Notes under the pieces: generated by a model
The model's input: the letters and a program-made list of their open reading frames with translations, nothing else
Databases searched by the model: none
Told to the model about the DNA's origin: nothing
In this document: piece by piece, positions 1 through 8,009 of the stretch
Position numbering within the stretch: the stretch's first letter is position 1
Layout: each line of letters begins with the position of its first letter
Virus record (IMG/VR): IMGVR_UViG_3300018876_001355
Coordinates: 1 to 22,530 of that record
Reading direction: 5' to 3' (one strand)
Source: a virus
Length of the DNA stretch: 22,530 nucleotides
Translations under genes and position numbers: made by a program

Positions 1-349
1 GCACTGCCATATGACCACAATTAAAGTTGGTCGCATTGACAGCATACTTGGGCACGTGCGTGTAAAACTCTTTGATGTTGGGTGCATATTTCATGTAGAA
101 TGCTGCACGAGAGTTCATCCATATACGTGGTCTTGTGCCGAGCACCCACATATACTGATCAATGTTGATTGACCCCTCGGTAAGTGCTGCCATCATCTTA
201 AAATCCACCATGCAGGTAGCATACACCTCTTTGGGCGGCACCTCAAACGGAGGCATATTACACAGCAGTTTCATACCATGCCTTGGTTTCTCAAGATAGT
301 AGGATGCCTTGTCTCCGTTGCCTAGTACATGAATCACTTTATTGGTCAT
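1..349 (-). CDS. Partial hypothetical protein (N-terminal 116 residues), possibly glycan-related
   Basis: An open frame begins at an ATG at 347-349 and runs off the left edge, so only the N-terminus is present. The start overlaps the stop of the upstream GT8-like gene by 11 bases, the same overlap seen at several other junctions here. The protein opens with a hydrophobic strand followed by GNGDKA, a glycine-rich turn that could be a nucleotide-binding loop, and later contains WVLGTRP and FNCGHMAV. I do not recognise the family. The opening vaguely recalls DUF115/sialyltransferase-like proteins (strand plus GNG loop), but that is a weak resemblance. Its position as the next gene of the glycosyltransferase operon makes a role in glycan synthesis plausible by inference only. 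Confidence 0.75.
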   Translation of the reverse strand, partial: MTNKVIHVLGNGDKASYYLEKPRHGMKLLCNMPPFEVPPKEVYATCMVDFKMMAALTEGSINIDQYMWVLGTRPRIWMNSRAAFYMKYAPNIKEFYTHVPKYAVNATNFNCGHMAV

Positions 350-989
350 TATAAATCTTCTTCTCTATTACATAATTACCTTTCTGTCCAGTCCAGTGCA
401 TGCATAATTTATTGGGAGAGTCTTGACCATCCAATAACTGTATGCGCAACCAGTTGTATTTGTTGGGCAGTGTAGTTATATATTTTTCTCTTAGAATGGC
501 ATTGTTGCCTAACATGGCATGCAACACCTCTTGATCACCCTGTTTTGCTCTGGTAGAGCATTCTTTGACCCAATCTCGCAAAATGACAGGAGTTCCACGC
601 ACACCCACGAATCCTGAGTTGTGCCATGTCTCACCTCTGCGCTTGGTCCATGGTTTGTCTTCTACCATTGCGAGTTTGTTGTCCTCGATGAGATCAAACG
701 CGCCTGAAATGTCACCCAGCACCTCGATGTCTGTGTCAATCCAGATCTTTTCTTCGCATGGTGCGTTCATGAGTGCGCGAGGTTTATAGAACCATCCTTG
801 ATACTGCTGTGGTGGTAGTTGGTAGACCTCATCAAATAGTGATAGTGCAAGCAAACGCATCTCGGTTGACACACCGAAATCACAAAATGCAATAGGAACA
901 TTATTGTGCTTGCGATAATTTTTTAAAAACCACTCTAACTGCCATTCACAGTTTTTGTCGCACCCCGTGATGAACATTCTATTTGACAT
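339..989 (-). CDS. GT8-like glycosyltransferase
   Basis: A 216-residue GT-A type glycosyltransferase that should transfer a sugar from a nucleotide donor in the cytoplasm. The metal-binding DxD is IDTDIE (D85 and D87). HNSGFVGVR follows near 123-131, a GDQ motif is at 151-153, and HWTGQKG begins at H198. The last matches the GT8 HxxGxK signature that completes metal and diphosphate binding. Donor and acceptor cannot be read from the sequence. The frame is open up to 1040, but that start would overlap the upstream gene by 62 bases. I chose ATG 987-989, which overlaps the upstream stop by 11. ATG 975-977 is a close alternative and neither has a strong Shine-Dalgarno sequence. No membrane segment or signal peptide is evident. 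Confidence 0.85.
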   Translation of the reverse strand: MSNRMFITGCDKNCEWQLEWFLKNYRKHNNVPIAFCDFGVSTEMRLLALSLFDEVYQLPPQQYQGWFYKPRALMNAPCEEKIWIDTDIEVLGDISGAFDLIEDNKLAMVEDKPWTKRRGETWHNSGFVGVRGTPVILRDWVKECSTRAKQGDQEVLHAMLGNNAILREKYITTLPNKYNWLRIQLLDGQDSPNKLCMHWTGQKGNYVIEKKIYNDQ

Positions 990-1635
990 TGTATATACCG
1001 TAAGTTGCTTCATTCCATGAGTGTTTGGACATACAACCACCCTTTCTCTGAATAGTGGTGAAAGAGTCTCTTGCCTCTACTGGCCATGGGTAATATTCTT
1101 GCAACCATGGAAAACAACTGGTGTTTAAGAATAAATCTGTAGGTCCAGCAAGTTCTTGATCCACTGCTGCGCTGATAAATGCTCGTGCTGCTTCGGGTTT
1201 GACTCTGTATGCGTGAGCACCACCAAAATATTGCTTGTGTGTGAGAGGATTGACCCCTATTGTCTGCGGTTGGTTGAATTTTCCGTAACTAGGTTTACCG
1301 AATGTGATACACCCCTGATAGGGGACATTTGGGATTGGAGAAACGGCAACGGCATCATGCTCAAATATTGTCACCTCTTCCTCGTGTATGGCACACCACT
1401 CCCATATACGAAAATGAGACATAAAAGCAGACATACAATTAAGTTGGTATGAATTGCCCTGCTCATTGAAAAACTGATAGTTTATGCCGCGACTCTCAAA
1501 CATACGGACGGGGTCATCTTTGGGTGTGGTTGCTTTCCACACCTCAACGGGGAAGTTTTTAACCGATTTGATGCAACGCTTTGCTGCTGACTCGGATGCT
1601 GCCATGCCTTCGATGGTGATAACAAATGCTTTCAT
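979..1635 (-). CDS. GT25-like glycosyltransferase, EHD variant (paralogue A)
   Basis: A 218-residue protein of the LPS-type glycosyltransferase family 25. It has the family layout: an N-terminal MKAFVITIEG strand, SAFMSHFRIWEW (69-80, the SH-x-x-x-W helix of GT25), a hydrophobic strand ending in FEHDA (E92, H93, D94), GGAHAYRVKP (138-147) and PTDLFLN (165-171). In ordinary GT25 enzymes the acidic motif is usually EDD; here the middle residue is His, as in all three paralogues in this window. The start at 1633-1635 gives an ATGA overlap with the stop of paralogue B. A longer frame to 1722 would overlap that gene by 91 bases and lacks family sequence. It is the third of three tandem GT25-like genes. 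Sugar specificity is unknown. Confidence 0.88.
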   Translation of the reverse strand: MKAFVITIEGMAASESAAKRCIKSVKNFPVEVWKATTPKDDPVRMFESRGINYQFFNEQGNSYQLNCMSAFMSHFRIWEWCAIHEEEVTIFEHDAVAVSPIPNVPYQGCITFGKPSYGKFNQPQTIGVNPLTHKQYFGGAHAYRVKPEAARAFISAAVDQELAGPTDLFLNTSCFPWLQEYYPWPVEARDSFTTIQRKGGCMSKHSWNEATYGIYNVK

Positions 1636-2372
1636 GTTGATGTCGATGATCCTGTATCCGCAATACGAGTGACAAATGGATATAAACATCCCATCTTGTC
1701 TGCTCCTACGAGTTGTCGGCACATGAGAGCATCATTTGGCCATGCGCCATATTCACGGGCAAGTTCAATCATTTTCTTTGCCCCTTGTGGTTTTATATAG
1801 TAGGCAGAGTTTCCGGGTAACCCTGCAGGCACGTCGAAGGTTGCAATTGCAGGAACCGGCACCACTCGCTGACCCTTCTGTCCACCAAAGTTGACAATTG
1901 CCTTCTCGTATGCTAAAGCTTTGGGTGTGCATCCCGGTTGTGGTTGATTGACTGAGATAATCCACTCATCACGTGAAGCAAGAAAGTCTGGATCTATCTT
2001 GTTTTGAAATCTTGCATCGTGTTCTAAAATAAGGTAAGGTTCGCCTGCCTCAGCACATTCCATCCATAAACGATAATGAGATAAAAAGCATGCCATTCTC
2101 TTTGCTGGTACAGCAGTCTGGTACCCTGTCTTGGTGAGACCAGATTGCATGTCACGCACTACCTCACCATTCCACGGGTAGTTCCACTTCAGCATGTACC
2201 GGTTCATTTGGTCTTTGACTTGTGGAGGTTCCGTTGCTTGAAATGACGCAATCTGTAAATCATTGCCGCTATTGACTGCACTATTGCAGATTGCGTCAAA
2301 AAAGTTATAGAAATTATCTCTTGCTACATGAAACCCTTTAAAAGAGTTCATGATGATGACTTTTGTTTTCAT
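1632..2372 (-). CDS. GT25-like glycosyltransferase, EHD variant (paralogue B)
   Basis: A 246-residue GT25-like enzyme. Visible motifs are MACFLSHYRLWMEC (93-106), LILEHDA (114-120; E117, H118, D119), GNSAYYIKPQGAKK and WPNDALM, in the order expected for GT25. Compared with paralogue A it is longer near residues 50-90 and 125-170, so the three tandem copies are diverged rather than recent duplicates. It starts at ATG 2370-2372 in a 4-base ATGA overlap with paralogue C and ends in a 4-base overlap with paralogue A, suggesting translational coupling. The likely role is adding one sugar to a growing glycan. The exact linkage is not predictable. Confidence 0.88.
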   Translation of the reverse strand: MKTKVIIMNSFKGFHVARDNFYNFFDAICNSAVNSGNDLQIASFQATEPPQVKDQMNRYMLKWNYPWNGEVVRDMQSGLTKTGYQTAVPAKRMACFLSHYRLWMECAEAGEPYLILEHDARFQNKIDPDFLASRDEWIISVNQPQPGCTPKALAYEKAIVNFGGQKGQRVVPVPAIATFDVPAGLPGNSAYYIKPQGAKKMIELAREYGAWPNDALMCRQLVGADKMGCLYPFVTRIADTGSSTST

Positions 2373-3043
2373 ATTCCGTATGACGTACTCAGGTTTTGTT
2401 TGTTAAATTTAAATAGCGTCATGTACTGCATTCTCACGTTGTACGAGTTGATCATAAAATCAGACTGATCTAACCCCTCCCAGTTTGCAGCACCTAACAT
2501 TTTCAATGCTCCCTTTGGAGTGATAGCATATGCTCCCGTGCCCGGTGCCATGTTGCTGCCCTTCCAGTTATTCTCTCTGTAGTACTGCAGAGGGTAGTTG
2601 TCTGGTAGATCTCTCGGCACATTTGTTTTAGGAAACTCAAACGACTCGTATTTCTTCAGTCCTAGTTTGTTTGGTGGTCTGAACACATGATCAGCATTCA
2701 GTATCAAATACTCATCAAATTCATAGTCTTTCCAAGATCCTATACAGATTGCATCATGCTCTATAAATGCGCACGGTTCATCTAATTCTACCACTTTTTG
2801 CCAAAAGGTCAAGTGGTTCATTGCGCAACTAACTTTGGTCTTAAACCTGTTCTCGTTCTCTTTCTGGAAGTTAAGCAGTCTGCTCTGCTCTTTGATGGTA
2901 GGATATTCTCCTAGTGTCCTTGGTGTTATACCCTTCGTCAGTGTTGGTTCCCAACCAGACTTGACATTGAACGACCTAAGTGCATCCTCTGCCTGTAGGA
3001 TAGATGGCGAGTGATTGCTGATATAGTGTATAAATGCTTTCAT
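2369..3043 (-). CDS. GT25-like glycosyltransferase, EHD variant (paralogue C)
   Basis: A 224-residue member of the same GT25-like group. The SCAMNHLTFWQKV helix (72-84) replaces the usual SH with NH. CAFIEHDAICIG (91-102) carries the E95-H96-D97 triad, and GTGAYAITPKGALKML plus LDQSDFMINS complete the family pattern. It begins at ATG 3041-3043 after a 24-base gap, one of very few gaps in the sugar block. No clear Shine-Dalgarno sequence stands before it; the upstream sequence is a TA-rich run. The stop overlaps the start of paralogue B by ATGA. Likely a cytoplasmic sugar transferase of unknown donor and acceptor. Confidence 0.85.
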   Translation of the reverse strand: MKAFIHYISNHSPSILQAEDALRSFNVKSGWEPTLTKGITPRTLGEYPTIKEQSRLLNFQKENENRFKTKVSCAMNHLTFWQKVVELDEPCAFIEHDAICIGSWKDYEFDEYLILNADHVFRPPNKLGLKKYESFEFPKTNVPRDLPDNYPLQYYRENNWKGSNMAPGTGAYAITPKGALKMLGAANWEGLDQSDFMINSYNVRMQYMTLFKFNKQNLSTSYGI

Positions 3044-3067
3044 GATATAAAATATAGCGGTACTTTA

Positions 3068-3823
3068 TTATTTTGCATAGTCTGTCTGCCTTAAATACTT
3101 CTCAATCTGTGCTCCGCCATAGTAACACTCGTGCGTGTCACCGTATGGTTGCGAGAGTATTTGATAAAACCCTCTTTCTGCTGCCAGAAGACTTCGCTTC
3201 GAGTGTAACTCTTTGAGTCGTTCTCTGCTCCACAGTTTTCTAGGATGCAGTATCAACGGGTCCATGATATAACCTCCCCAGTCGTTGCTGATGCCGGGGG
3301 ATGGTTTCCATCGGTCTGCCCATAGTTTCGGCACCTCTACCAGACTGTCCAGACTTTTGTGTCTTGAAGTGCGTGTACCAAACCCTATTGCTATGTTCTC
3401 GTTGTAACTCCTTTCTAGGTATTGTGTCAGATCAGCAATCTTTGAGAGTCTAGTGTCGTATCGCATGCGTACAATCATGTCGTAGTCTTCGGGCACCTCA
3501 CCCAGCAGCATGTCATGAGCAAAGATCTGCTTTGATTGATGCCGCATTCGCTCGTATAACATGAAATCTGTTTTGATTCTCTCGCGCAGCGACCATGTCT
3601 TTGCTACGGGCGGCATCACTTCCTCTGGTACATCAGCAAGGGGGTGATACGATATCTTAGGTTCCGGGTGCAGGAAATAATCCTGTGTGTGCTTTCGTAT
3701 GGTTTTCTCTTGATCGTGATACGTTGCATAGAACACATCACCACCAAATTGTTGCTGTGCTATTGCTAGATTTTGTTTTACATCACCACGGGGTATGCCA
3801 GACATGCATATTGCGACTTTCAT
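3068..3823 (-). CDS. Putative glycosyltransferase of the RxRYD family (member 2)
   Basis: A 251-residue protein in a group of four similar proteins in this window. It begins MKVAICMSGIPRG, continues with a DVFYATYHD strand, an EPKISYHPL segment (54-62), then MIVRMRYDT (117-124; R119, R121, D123), and ends with GFYQILSQPY and a Tyr-Gly-Gly-Ala segment. The RMRYD segment sits where a DxD-type motif would be in a GT-A fold, so I infer a glycosyltransferase. No enzyme of known activity comes to mind. The start is settled by GGAGG at 3830-3834, six bases before ATG 3821-3823, which overlaps the upstream stop by one base (TAATG). A longer frame reaching 3919 is discounted for that reason. It is most like the neighbour at 3823-4542. 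Confidence 0.78.
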   Translation of the reverse strand: MKVAICMSGIPRGDVKQNLAIAQQQFGGDVFYATYHDQEKTIRKHTQDYFLHPEPKISYHPLADVPEEVMPPVAKTWSLRERIKTDFMLYERMRHQSKQIFAHDMLLGEVPEDYDMIVRMRYDTRLSKIADLTQYLERSYNENIAIGFGTRTSRHKSLDSLVEVPKLWADRWKPSPGISNDWGGYIMDPLILHPRKLWSRERLKELHSKRSLLAAERGFYQILSQPYGDTHECYYGGAQIEKYLRQTDYAK

Positions 3824-4542
3824 TATATACCTCCGGGAACATGGTGTAAAGTTTTCTGCATATATCTTGTCAACCCTACACCGCCACCATAGTTTTTCCT
3901 GTCCTCTGGATTTGGCCATGGTTCACATAGCACTTGATAAAATCCAAGATTCGCAGGTCTGAGTTCTCTTTTCCTATCGAGTTCTATGGCATGTCCTCTT
4001 CTCATCTTATACTTCGGGTGAATGTTCATGAAGTCAACCATAGATCTCCACATCTTGGCATTGTCTTTTTCTGCCAAATATAACTCGTTGCGGTGGTTCT
4101 TGTTCTTATCTTGACTGCCACCCCAACTACCAAAACTAATCACACGGTCATGCTCGTAACTTTCTTTTATGTGCGATGCCCAGTCATGTGCTTGTCCCAC
4201 TGAAGTGTCATATCGCATGCGAATGATTATGTCATAAGAGTCATCAAGATAGTCACACGCGAGTTGGTGCGCGAGCACCTGTTTGGTCATCCATGGCCAT
4301 GCCTGATTGTGATAATGGTTTTTATAGCAAGAGGGGTGATTTATTCTGAGGTTCTCAGTTTGGTAGCAGTTGTAAGTAATCATGGGTTCTGGAAATACCA
4401 CAGTCTGCACACCTTCAGGTTTGGGTTGTCCCATCCATGTTGTGTATAATACACGATCAGCAAGATCTGTGATGACCTTGTGATCCTTTCTCCATCCATC
4501 AAAGTGACGGTACAATCCTGAATAACAAACTGCTACTTTCAT
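3823..4542 (-). CDS. Putative glycosyltransferase of the RxRYD family (member 1)
   Basis: A 239-residue protein with the N-terminal MKVAVCYSGLYR, a VLYTTW strand (31-36), PEPMITYN (51-58), IIIRMRYDT (105-113; R108, R110, D112), and a C-terminal GFYQVLCEPW followed by NYGGGVGLTRYM. The same landmarks occur in order in the next gene, so these are tandem paralogues. The SGxxR opening and H/TTW strand recall poorly characterised putative glycosyltransferases of phages and surface-polysaccharide loci. The catalytic assignment is inference. ATG 4540-4542 is preferred to the in-frame ATG at 4546-4548 because it makes an exact ATGA overlap with the FkbM gene stop and aligns with the paralogues' MKVA start. 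Confidence 0.78.
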   Translation of the reverse strand: MKVAVCYSGLYRHFDGWRKDHKVITDLADRVLYTTWMGQPKPEGVQTVVFPEPMITYNCYQTENLRINHPSCYKNHYHNQAWPWMTKQVLAHQLACDYLDDSYDIIIRMRYDTSVGQAHDWASHIKESYEHDRVISFGSWGGSQDKNKNHRNELYLAEKDNAKMWRSMVDFMNIHPKYKMRRGHAIELDRKRELRPANLGFYQVLCEPWPNPEDRKNYGGGVGLTRYMQKTLHHVPGGI

Positions 4543-5198
4543 TTCCAAAACTTTATTGTTGCTTCGTGATATTTCTTCTGACCACCAGACACATTGAAAC
4601 CTCTTTTAGACAAGAAGTCATAAGCAACTTCCCAACGATTATCTGTCCCCGTGTAAAGTTCAGTCTTTGCTGCACACTCGATCTCGCCCCTCTTCACTCT
4701 ATCTAGGTACGGTCCCATCCCACGCAACACATTGATGTCGTTGCCTTGTGCATCGCAGTGTAGATACTCAATAGATCCGTTAAAGAATCTCTGTCTAAAA
4801 AAGTTTTCTAGATTCACGGTGTTGACCTTGATGGTCTCGATCATCACAAAGTCATCCCGACCTAACCACTTGTCGTTGATGTCTTCGGGAAACTCATATA
4901 AACTGCTGCACCCGTATGGGTGTACAGGTTTATCGTCGTTCTTGGTCTCTGGATCGCTAATGTGAAAGTCTCTCACCGAATCCTTTTTGTCTACTGCTGC
5001 TTCATAAATGTATACGTCTTTATAATTCTTAAACTTCTCGTCGAGCAAAGGATAAAGATAAGGAACCGGTTCAAAACCAATCACGGGCAGATTAAATCTG
5101 TCTAGGTATCTCTCCGTGTGGAATCCATCACTGACTCCCACCTCCAAGACTATATTGTCAAAGGGAATCACTCGTTTGTCTGTAATAGGTAAGGTCAT
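4539..5198 (-). CDS. FkbM-type SAM-dependent methyltransferase
   Basis: A 219-residue class I methyltransferase of the FkbM family, which usually O-methylates sugars or polyketides. The AdoMet loop is VLEVGVSDGFHT (17-28), followed by GFEPVPY (41-47), which matches the FkbM EPxP strand. ETIKVNTVNLENFF (121-134) and YLHCDAQGNDINVLRG (145-160) match the family's C-terminal pattern, where DxEGxE is more common; here it reads DAQGND. The gene overlaps its neighbours on both sides by 4 bases, within a run of putative glycosyltransferases. By context it most likely methylates a hydroxyl of the glycan made by this operon. A protein or lipid acceptor cannot be excluded. Confidence 0.88.
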   Translation of the reverse strand: MTLPITDKRVIPFDNIVLEVGVSDGFHTERYLDRFNLPVIGFEPVPYLYPLLDEKFKNYKDVYIYEAAVDKKDSVRDFHISDPETKNDDKPVHPYGCSSLYEFPEDINDKWLGRDDFVMIETIKVNTVNLENFFRQRFFNGSIEYLHCDAQGNDINVLRGMGPYLDRVKRGEIECAAKTELYTGTDNRWEVAYDFLSKRGFNVSGGQKKYHEATIKFWK

Positions 5199-5995
5199 AA
5201 TGTTGTGTACGTCTTGTTTTCAGTTTTATATGTCAGATGATATAGTCCGTCCTCAACTTTCCATATGTTCTTCTTTGTCTGTGGGTCCACACCGGATAAA
5301 CAGTTGCGAACTAGGCAGTGGTCTTCATCTCTGTTGAGAATATATCTGACGGGCACTCCACTGTCGTTGACCATTTGCCTTGCAGCAACATGCTGCGGAG
5401 ATCTCATCATGCCGTTCTTCAGATATTTATTAGGCATCAACATCGATGGAGTCAGGTACTGTTGCAACTTGCTGTAGTTGCTGTTCAGTTTTTTGATTGT
5501 CTTGCTGCTACCAAGAAACCACCAGTCGCACAGGTGATGCGTGTTCCACTCTCTAGCACCAGAAACTCCCTCATTTTTCTCTAACCAATTGCTGTGTTGC
5601 ACATACAAATAGTTTGGATCATATGATGAGAAATCAAAGGGAACATGCCAAGCAAGATCAAACCGTGTGAGAAATACTAAGTCATAGTCCTCCTGCAGCA
5701 TGTCAGTGGCAAGTTTTTGTGAGTAAAACCTGCAGTGAGTTCCATAGTATTTTTCAGGAACATTAAATTTAGGTGTGCTCTCAATTACACAATGCTTTGG
5801 TTTATACAACTCCATTGCTTTTGTACTGTAAGGACTCTCCCACGTGTGAAAGTACACATCGTAGTCATCCTTTAAAACACCAAAGTATTTGTAATGATCG
5901 TAGCATATCTGAGGATCAATGTACTCTGCATCAATGTTTTTTGATCTGGTTGATGTCTGACCCACACCACCATACAGTACAAATGCTACTTTCAT
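5195..5995 (-). CDS. Putative glycosyltransferase of the RxRYD family (member 3, divergent)
   Basis: A 266-residue protein with the N-terminal MKVAFVLYGGVGQ, DVYFHTWES (46-54), the LVFLTRFDLAW strand (106-116; R111, D113) and a long C-terminal part with DWWFLGSSKTI. The order strand, HTW, then RF/YD matches the other three family members, but the first Arg of RxRYD is replaced by Thr-110 minus one position, so it is the most divergent. WWFLGSSK resembles the second half of other putative phage glycosyltransferases where an acceptor-side loop follows. The assignment to glycosyltransferases is inference from these motifs and from flanking methyltransferases. The start at 5993-5995 and stop at 5195-5197 both form 4-base overlaps. 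Confidence 0.72.
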   Translation of the reverse strand: MKVAFVLYGGVGQTSTRSKNIDAEYIDPQICYDHYKYFGVLKDDYDVYFHTWESPYSTKAMELYKPKHCVIESTPKFNVPEKYYGTHCRFYSQKLATDMLQEDYDLVFLTRFDLAWHVPFDFSSYDPNYLYVQHSNWLEKNEGVSGAREWNTHHLCDWWFLGSSKTIKKLNSNYSKLQQYLTPSMLMPNKYLKNGMMRSPQHVAARQMVNDSGVPVRYILNRDEDHCLVRNCLSGVDPQTKKNIWKVEDGLYHLTYKTENKTYTTL

Positions 5996-6660
5996 CGGTT
6001 GTCAATGATCCAGAACCTGCGCAGTCCATGCTCCCACCGTTCGTCTTCTACTGCTACCCAATCGTAGCGGTGACCTATATTAGGATTTCCAGACCTACTG
6101 GCATTCAGGTCACTGTCATCATATCTTGTCCAGTTACAATTATTCTGGTCTAGTATCTTCTCAACAAAGGCAGGAGATGGTTTGGTGCCAATGCCGTTCA
6201 CTGCCTGATCGTTTGCGCTTTCTGCCTCTCGAATCTTTATCTCAAAATCTGGATCTAAACTGTCACACACCTCTGTTTCTAAGAACAGCACCTTTGTGTG
6301 TTTTATAGCAGTCTCAAGGTCTCTTTGCCAGTTGTCTAGATGATACAGTACGCCCCAGTGAATTACAAAATCAAATTGTTTTTGAAATGCGTGGTCCCAA
6401 GGTTTGTCTTGGTCTAGCAGCATCAACTCCTGATCTGGGTTGATCTTTGCAAACCCTGCTGGGTGTGTGGGTCTGCCATCAGAGAATGTCATTTTGCAAT
6501 TGAAGCGATCAATGAGTTCTCTGCCGGTATGCCCGTATCCGCATCCCAGTTCCAGTCCGGTTGCGTCCTTAAAAAAGTCTTCACCCATGACAGAGACAAT
6601 CTTTTTAATTCGTGTCTCTCTCCATGGTATATAACCACCCTCGAACTGTGCGGTAGACAT
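5992..6660 (-). CDS. Class I SAM-dependent methyltransferase
   Basis: A 222-residue Rossmann methyltransferase. The AdoMet-binding loop is GLELGCGYGHTG (35-46), an acidic SDG (60-62) follows the second strand, and FDFVIHWGVLYHLDNW is the post-II strand with the YHL segment common in small-molecule methyltransferases. The acceptor is unknown; sugar or nucleotide-sugar methylation is suggested only by context. It differs from the FkbM protein two genes on, so the operon carries two unrelated methyltransferases. The start is ATG 6658-6660, overlapping the upstream stop by one base (TAATG). The frame extends to 6714, but that sequence lies inside the upstream gene and has no family similarity. 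Confidence 0.85.
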   Translation of the reverse strand: MSTAQFEGGYIPWRETRIKKIVSVMGEDFFKDATGLELGCGYGHTGRELIDRFNCKMTFSDGRPTHPAGFAKINPDQELMLLDQDKPWDHAFQKQFDFVIHWGVLYHLDNWQRDLETAIKHTKVLFLETEVCDSLDPDFEIKIREAESANDQAVNGIGTKPSPAFVEKILDQNNCNWTRYDDSDLNASRSGNPNIGHRYDWVAVEDERWEHGLRRFWIIDNR

Positions 6661-8009
6661 TATTTTTTTTCCTTGAGGTAGTATTCTAAATCTTCGGGAG
6701 TTCCTAGTCCCCACATTGCTGCAGCATTACTGACTCGAATTTCTTTACCGTCTTCGATTGCCTCGTTGAATACAGGGCACACATAAAACTCATTGTTTAC
6801 ACGCACATCTTTCTCAATCATCTGCTCTGCATACTTGACAAAGTCAGATCCATGCTTCCAATAGTAATACCCAACGGTTGCACAATCACTAATGGGGTTC
6901 TTCTCTGCCACTTCGGTGACCAATCCAGTTTCATCATCAACACGAGCATATGACCACTTGGGATGCGTTGCCTTGAATGAGACAATGCCACCGTCTGCTT
7001 GTGTTTCTTGCATGTCGTACATAAACTGTACAGGGTCCCAGTCTACCCACTGGTCACTGTTTGCGAAGAATAGTGGCGCATCATTGTCAATGTGTTCTTT
7101 TGCAAGCAATGCAGTGCATGCTGCACCCTCGGTGATACCATCAACCTCTACGATCTTGCAGTTAGGAGCAATCAAAGGCAGCATGTTGTCTAGGTGGAAA
7201 TGCTCTCGGTGTGCCTTCTGGCAGACGAATATAAAGTTTGCTTCAAGTCCAAGATTTTCTACCACCACCTGAATCATAGGTTTACCGTTTACATCGATCA
7301 GTGGTTTGGGGAATGTATACCCCGCTTGTTGGAATCTTGACCCTGCCCCTGCCATGGGTATGAGCACGTTTAGTTTATCGTCTTTCCATTTATTCATAAT
7401 CTCTGACACCTCCAGTTTAGGCATAATATTTTCTTTAGTCACCTCATAGGGATTTTCTACTCTTATATATGATGCCCTAGATCTTGCTGCTGCAAGAAGT
7501 CCCGGCGGTGAGTCTTCCACAATGACAGTCTCTTCTGGTAAGCAATTCATCATGGACATTGCTTTCCAGTATATCTCCGGGTGCGGTTTAGAGTTCTTGA
7601 CATCTTCGTTAGATAATATCACAGAACAATATTCTATTAAACCAGACTTTGCCAGTGCTGTCAAGACAGTTCTACGAATGCTATTAGAACATACCCCAAT
7701 CATGTAACCCTGATTCTCTAACTCTTTGAACAGGTCAAGGGCATGCGTGTTGATGGGGAGATCATGCATCATCTCCACCGTCTTTTTCTGTTTCAGGTCA
7801 AATATTGCTTCGTGTCGATCTACAGGTAGTCCCACCTTCTCGGTGAGCATTTGCAGTTTCTCTTTTGTTTTCCTACCATCGTATATGTTCCGGTGATCTT
7901 CGGGTGAGATTGCATATCTGTCTGTGAGTGCGTAGTTCAGTGCTTCATAGTGTATCTGTTTGGCATCAACCAGCACACCATCAAGATCAAATAGTATCAG
8001 TTTTATCAT
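6660..8009 (-). CDS. Bifunctional HAD phosphatase / sugar nucleotidyltransferase fusion
   Basis: A 449-residue two-domain protein. Residues 1 to about 205 form a HAD hydrolase: FDLDGVLVDA (D8 nucleophile, D10), CSNS (S109), KPHP (K141) and VEDSPPG (E165, D166) give motifs I to IV. Residues from about 212 form a nucleotidyltransferase: IPMAGAGSRF (217-226), FPKPL (233-237, K235) and ANSDQW (316-321, D319) bind NTP, sugar phosphate and metal. Such a protein could dephosphorylate a sugar bisphosphate and then activate the sugar 1-phosphate as an NDP-sugar, as separate enzymes do for heptoses. The actual sugar is inference. It is probably the only donor-activating enzyme in the block. It overlaps its neighbours by 4 bases (upstream) and 1 base (downstream). 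Confidence 0.9.
   Translation of the reverse strand: MIKLILFDLDGVLVDAKQIHYEALNYALTDRYAISPEDHRNIYDGRKTKEKLQMLTEKVGLPVDRHEAIFDLKQKKTVEMMHDLPINTHALDLFKELENQGYMIGVCSNSIRRTVLTALAKSGLIEYCSVILSNEDVKNSKPHPEIYWKAMSMMNCLPEETVIVEDSPPGLLAAARSRASYIRVENPYEVTKENIMPKLEVSEIMNKWKDDKLNVLIPMAGAGSRFQQAGYTFPKPLIDVNGKPMIQVVVENLGLEANFIFVCQKAHREHFHLDNMLPLIAPNCKIVEVDGITEGAACTALLAKEHIDNDAPLFFANSDQWVDWDPVQFMYDMQETQADGGIVSFKATHPKWSYARVDDETGLVTEVAEKNPISDCATVGYYYWKHGSDFVKYAEQMIEKDVRVNNEFYVCPVFNEAIEDGKEIRVSNAAAMWGLGTPEDLEYYLKEKK

Noticed and set aside
1636-1722. Longer N-terminus for the GT25-like gene ending at 979
   Set aside because: The extra 29 residues lie within the preceding gene and lack family similarity. The start at 1635 forms an exact ATGA overlap and matches the paralogues.
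5773-6153. Plus-strand open frame of 126 codons
   Set aside because: Antisense to two real genes, Cys- and Ser-rich shadow composition, and no ribosome site that stands out.
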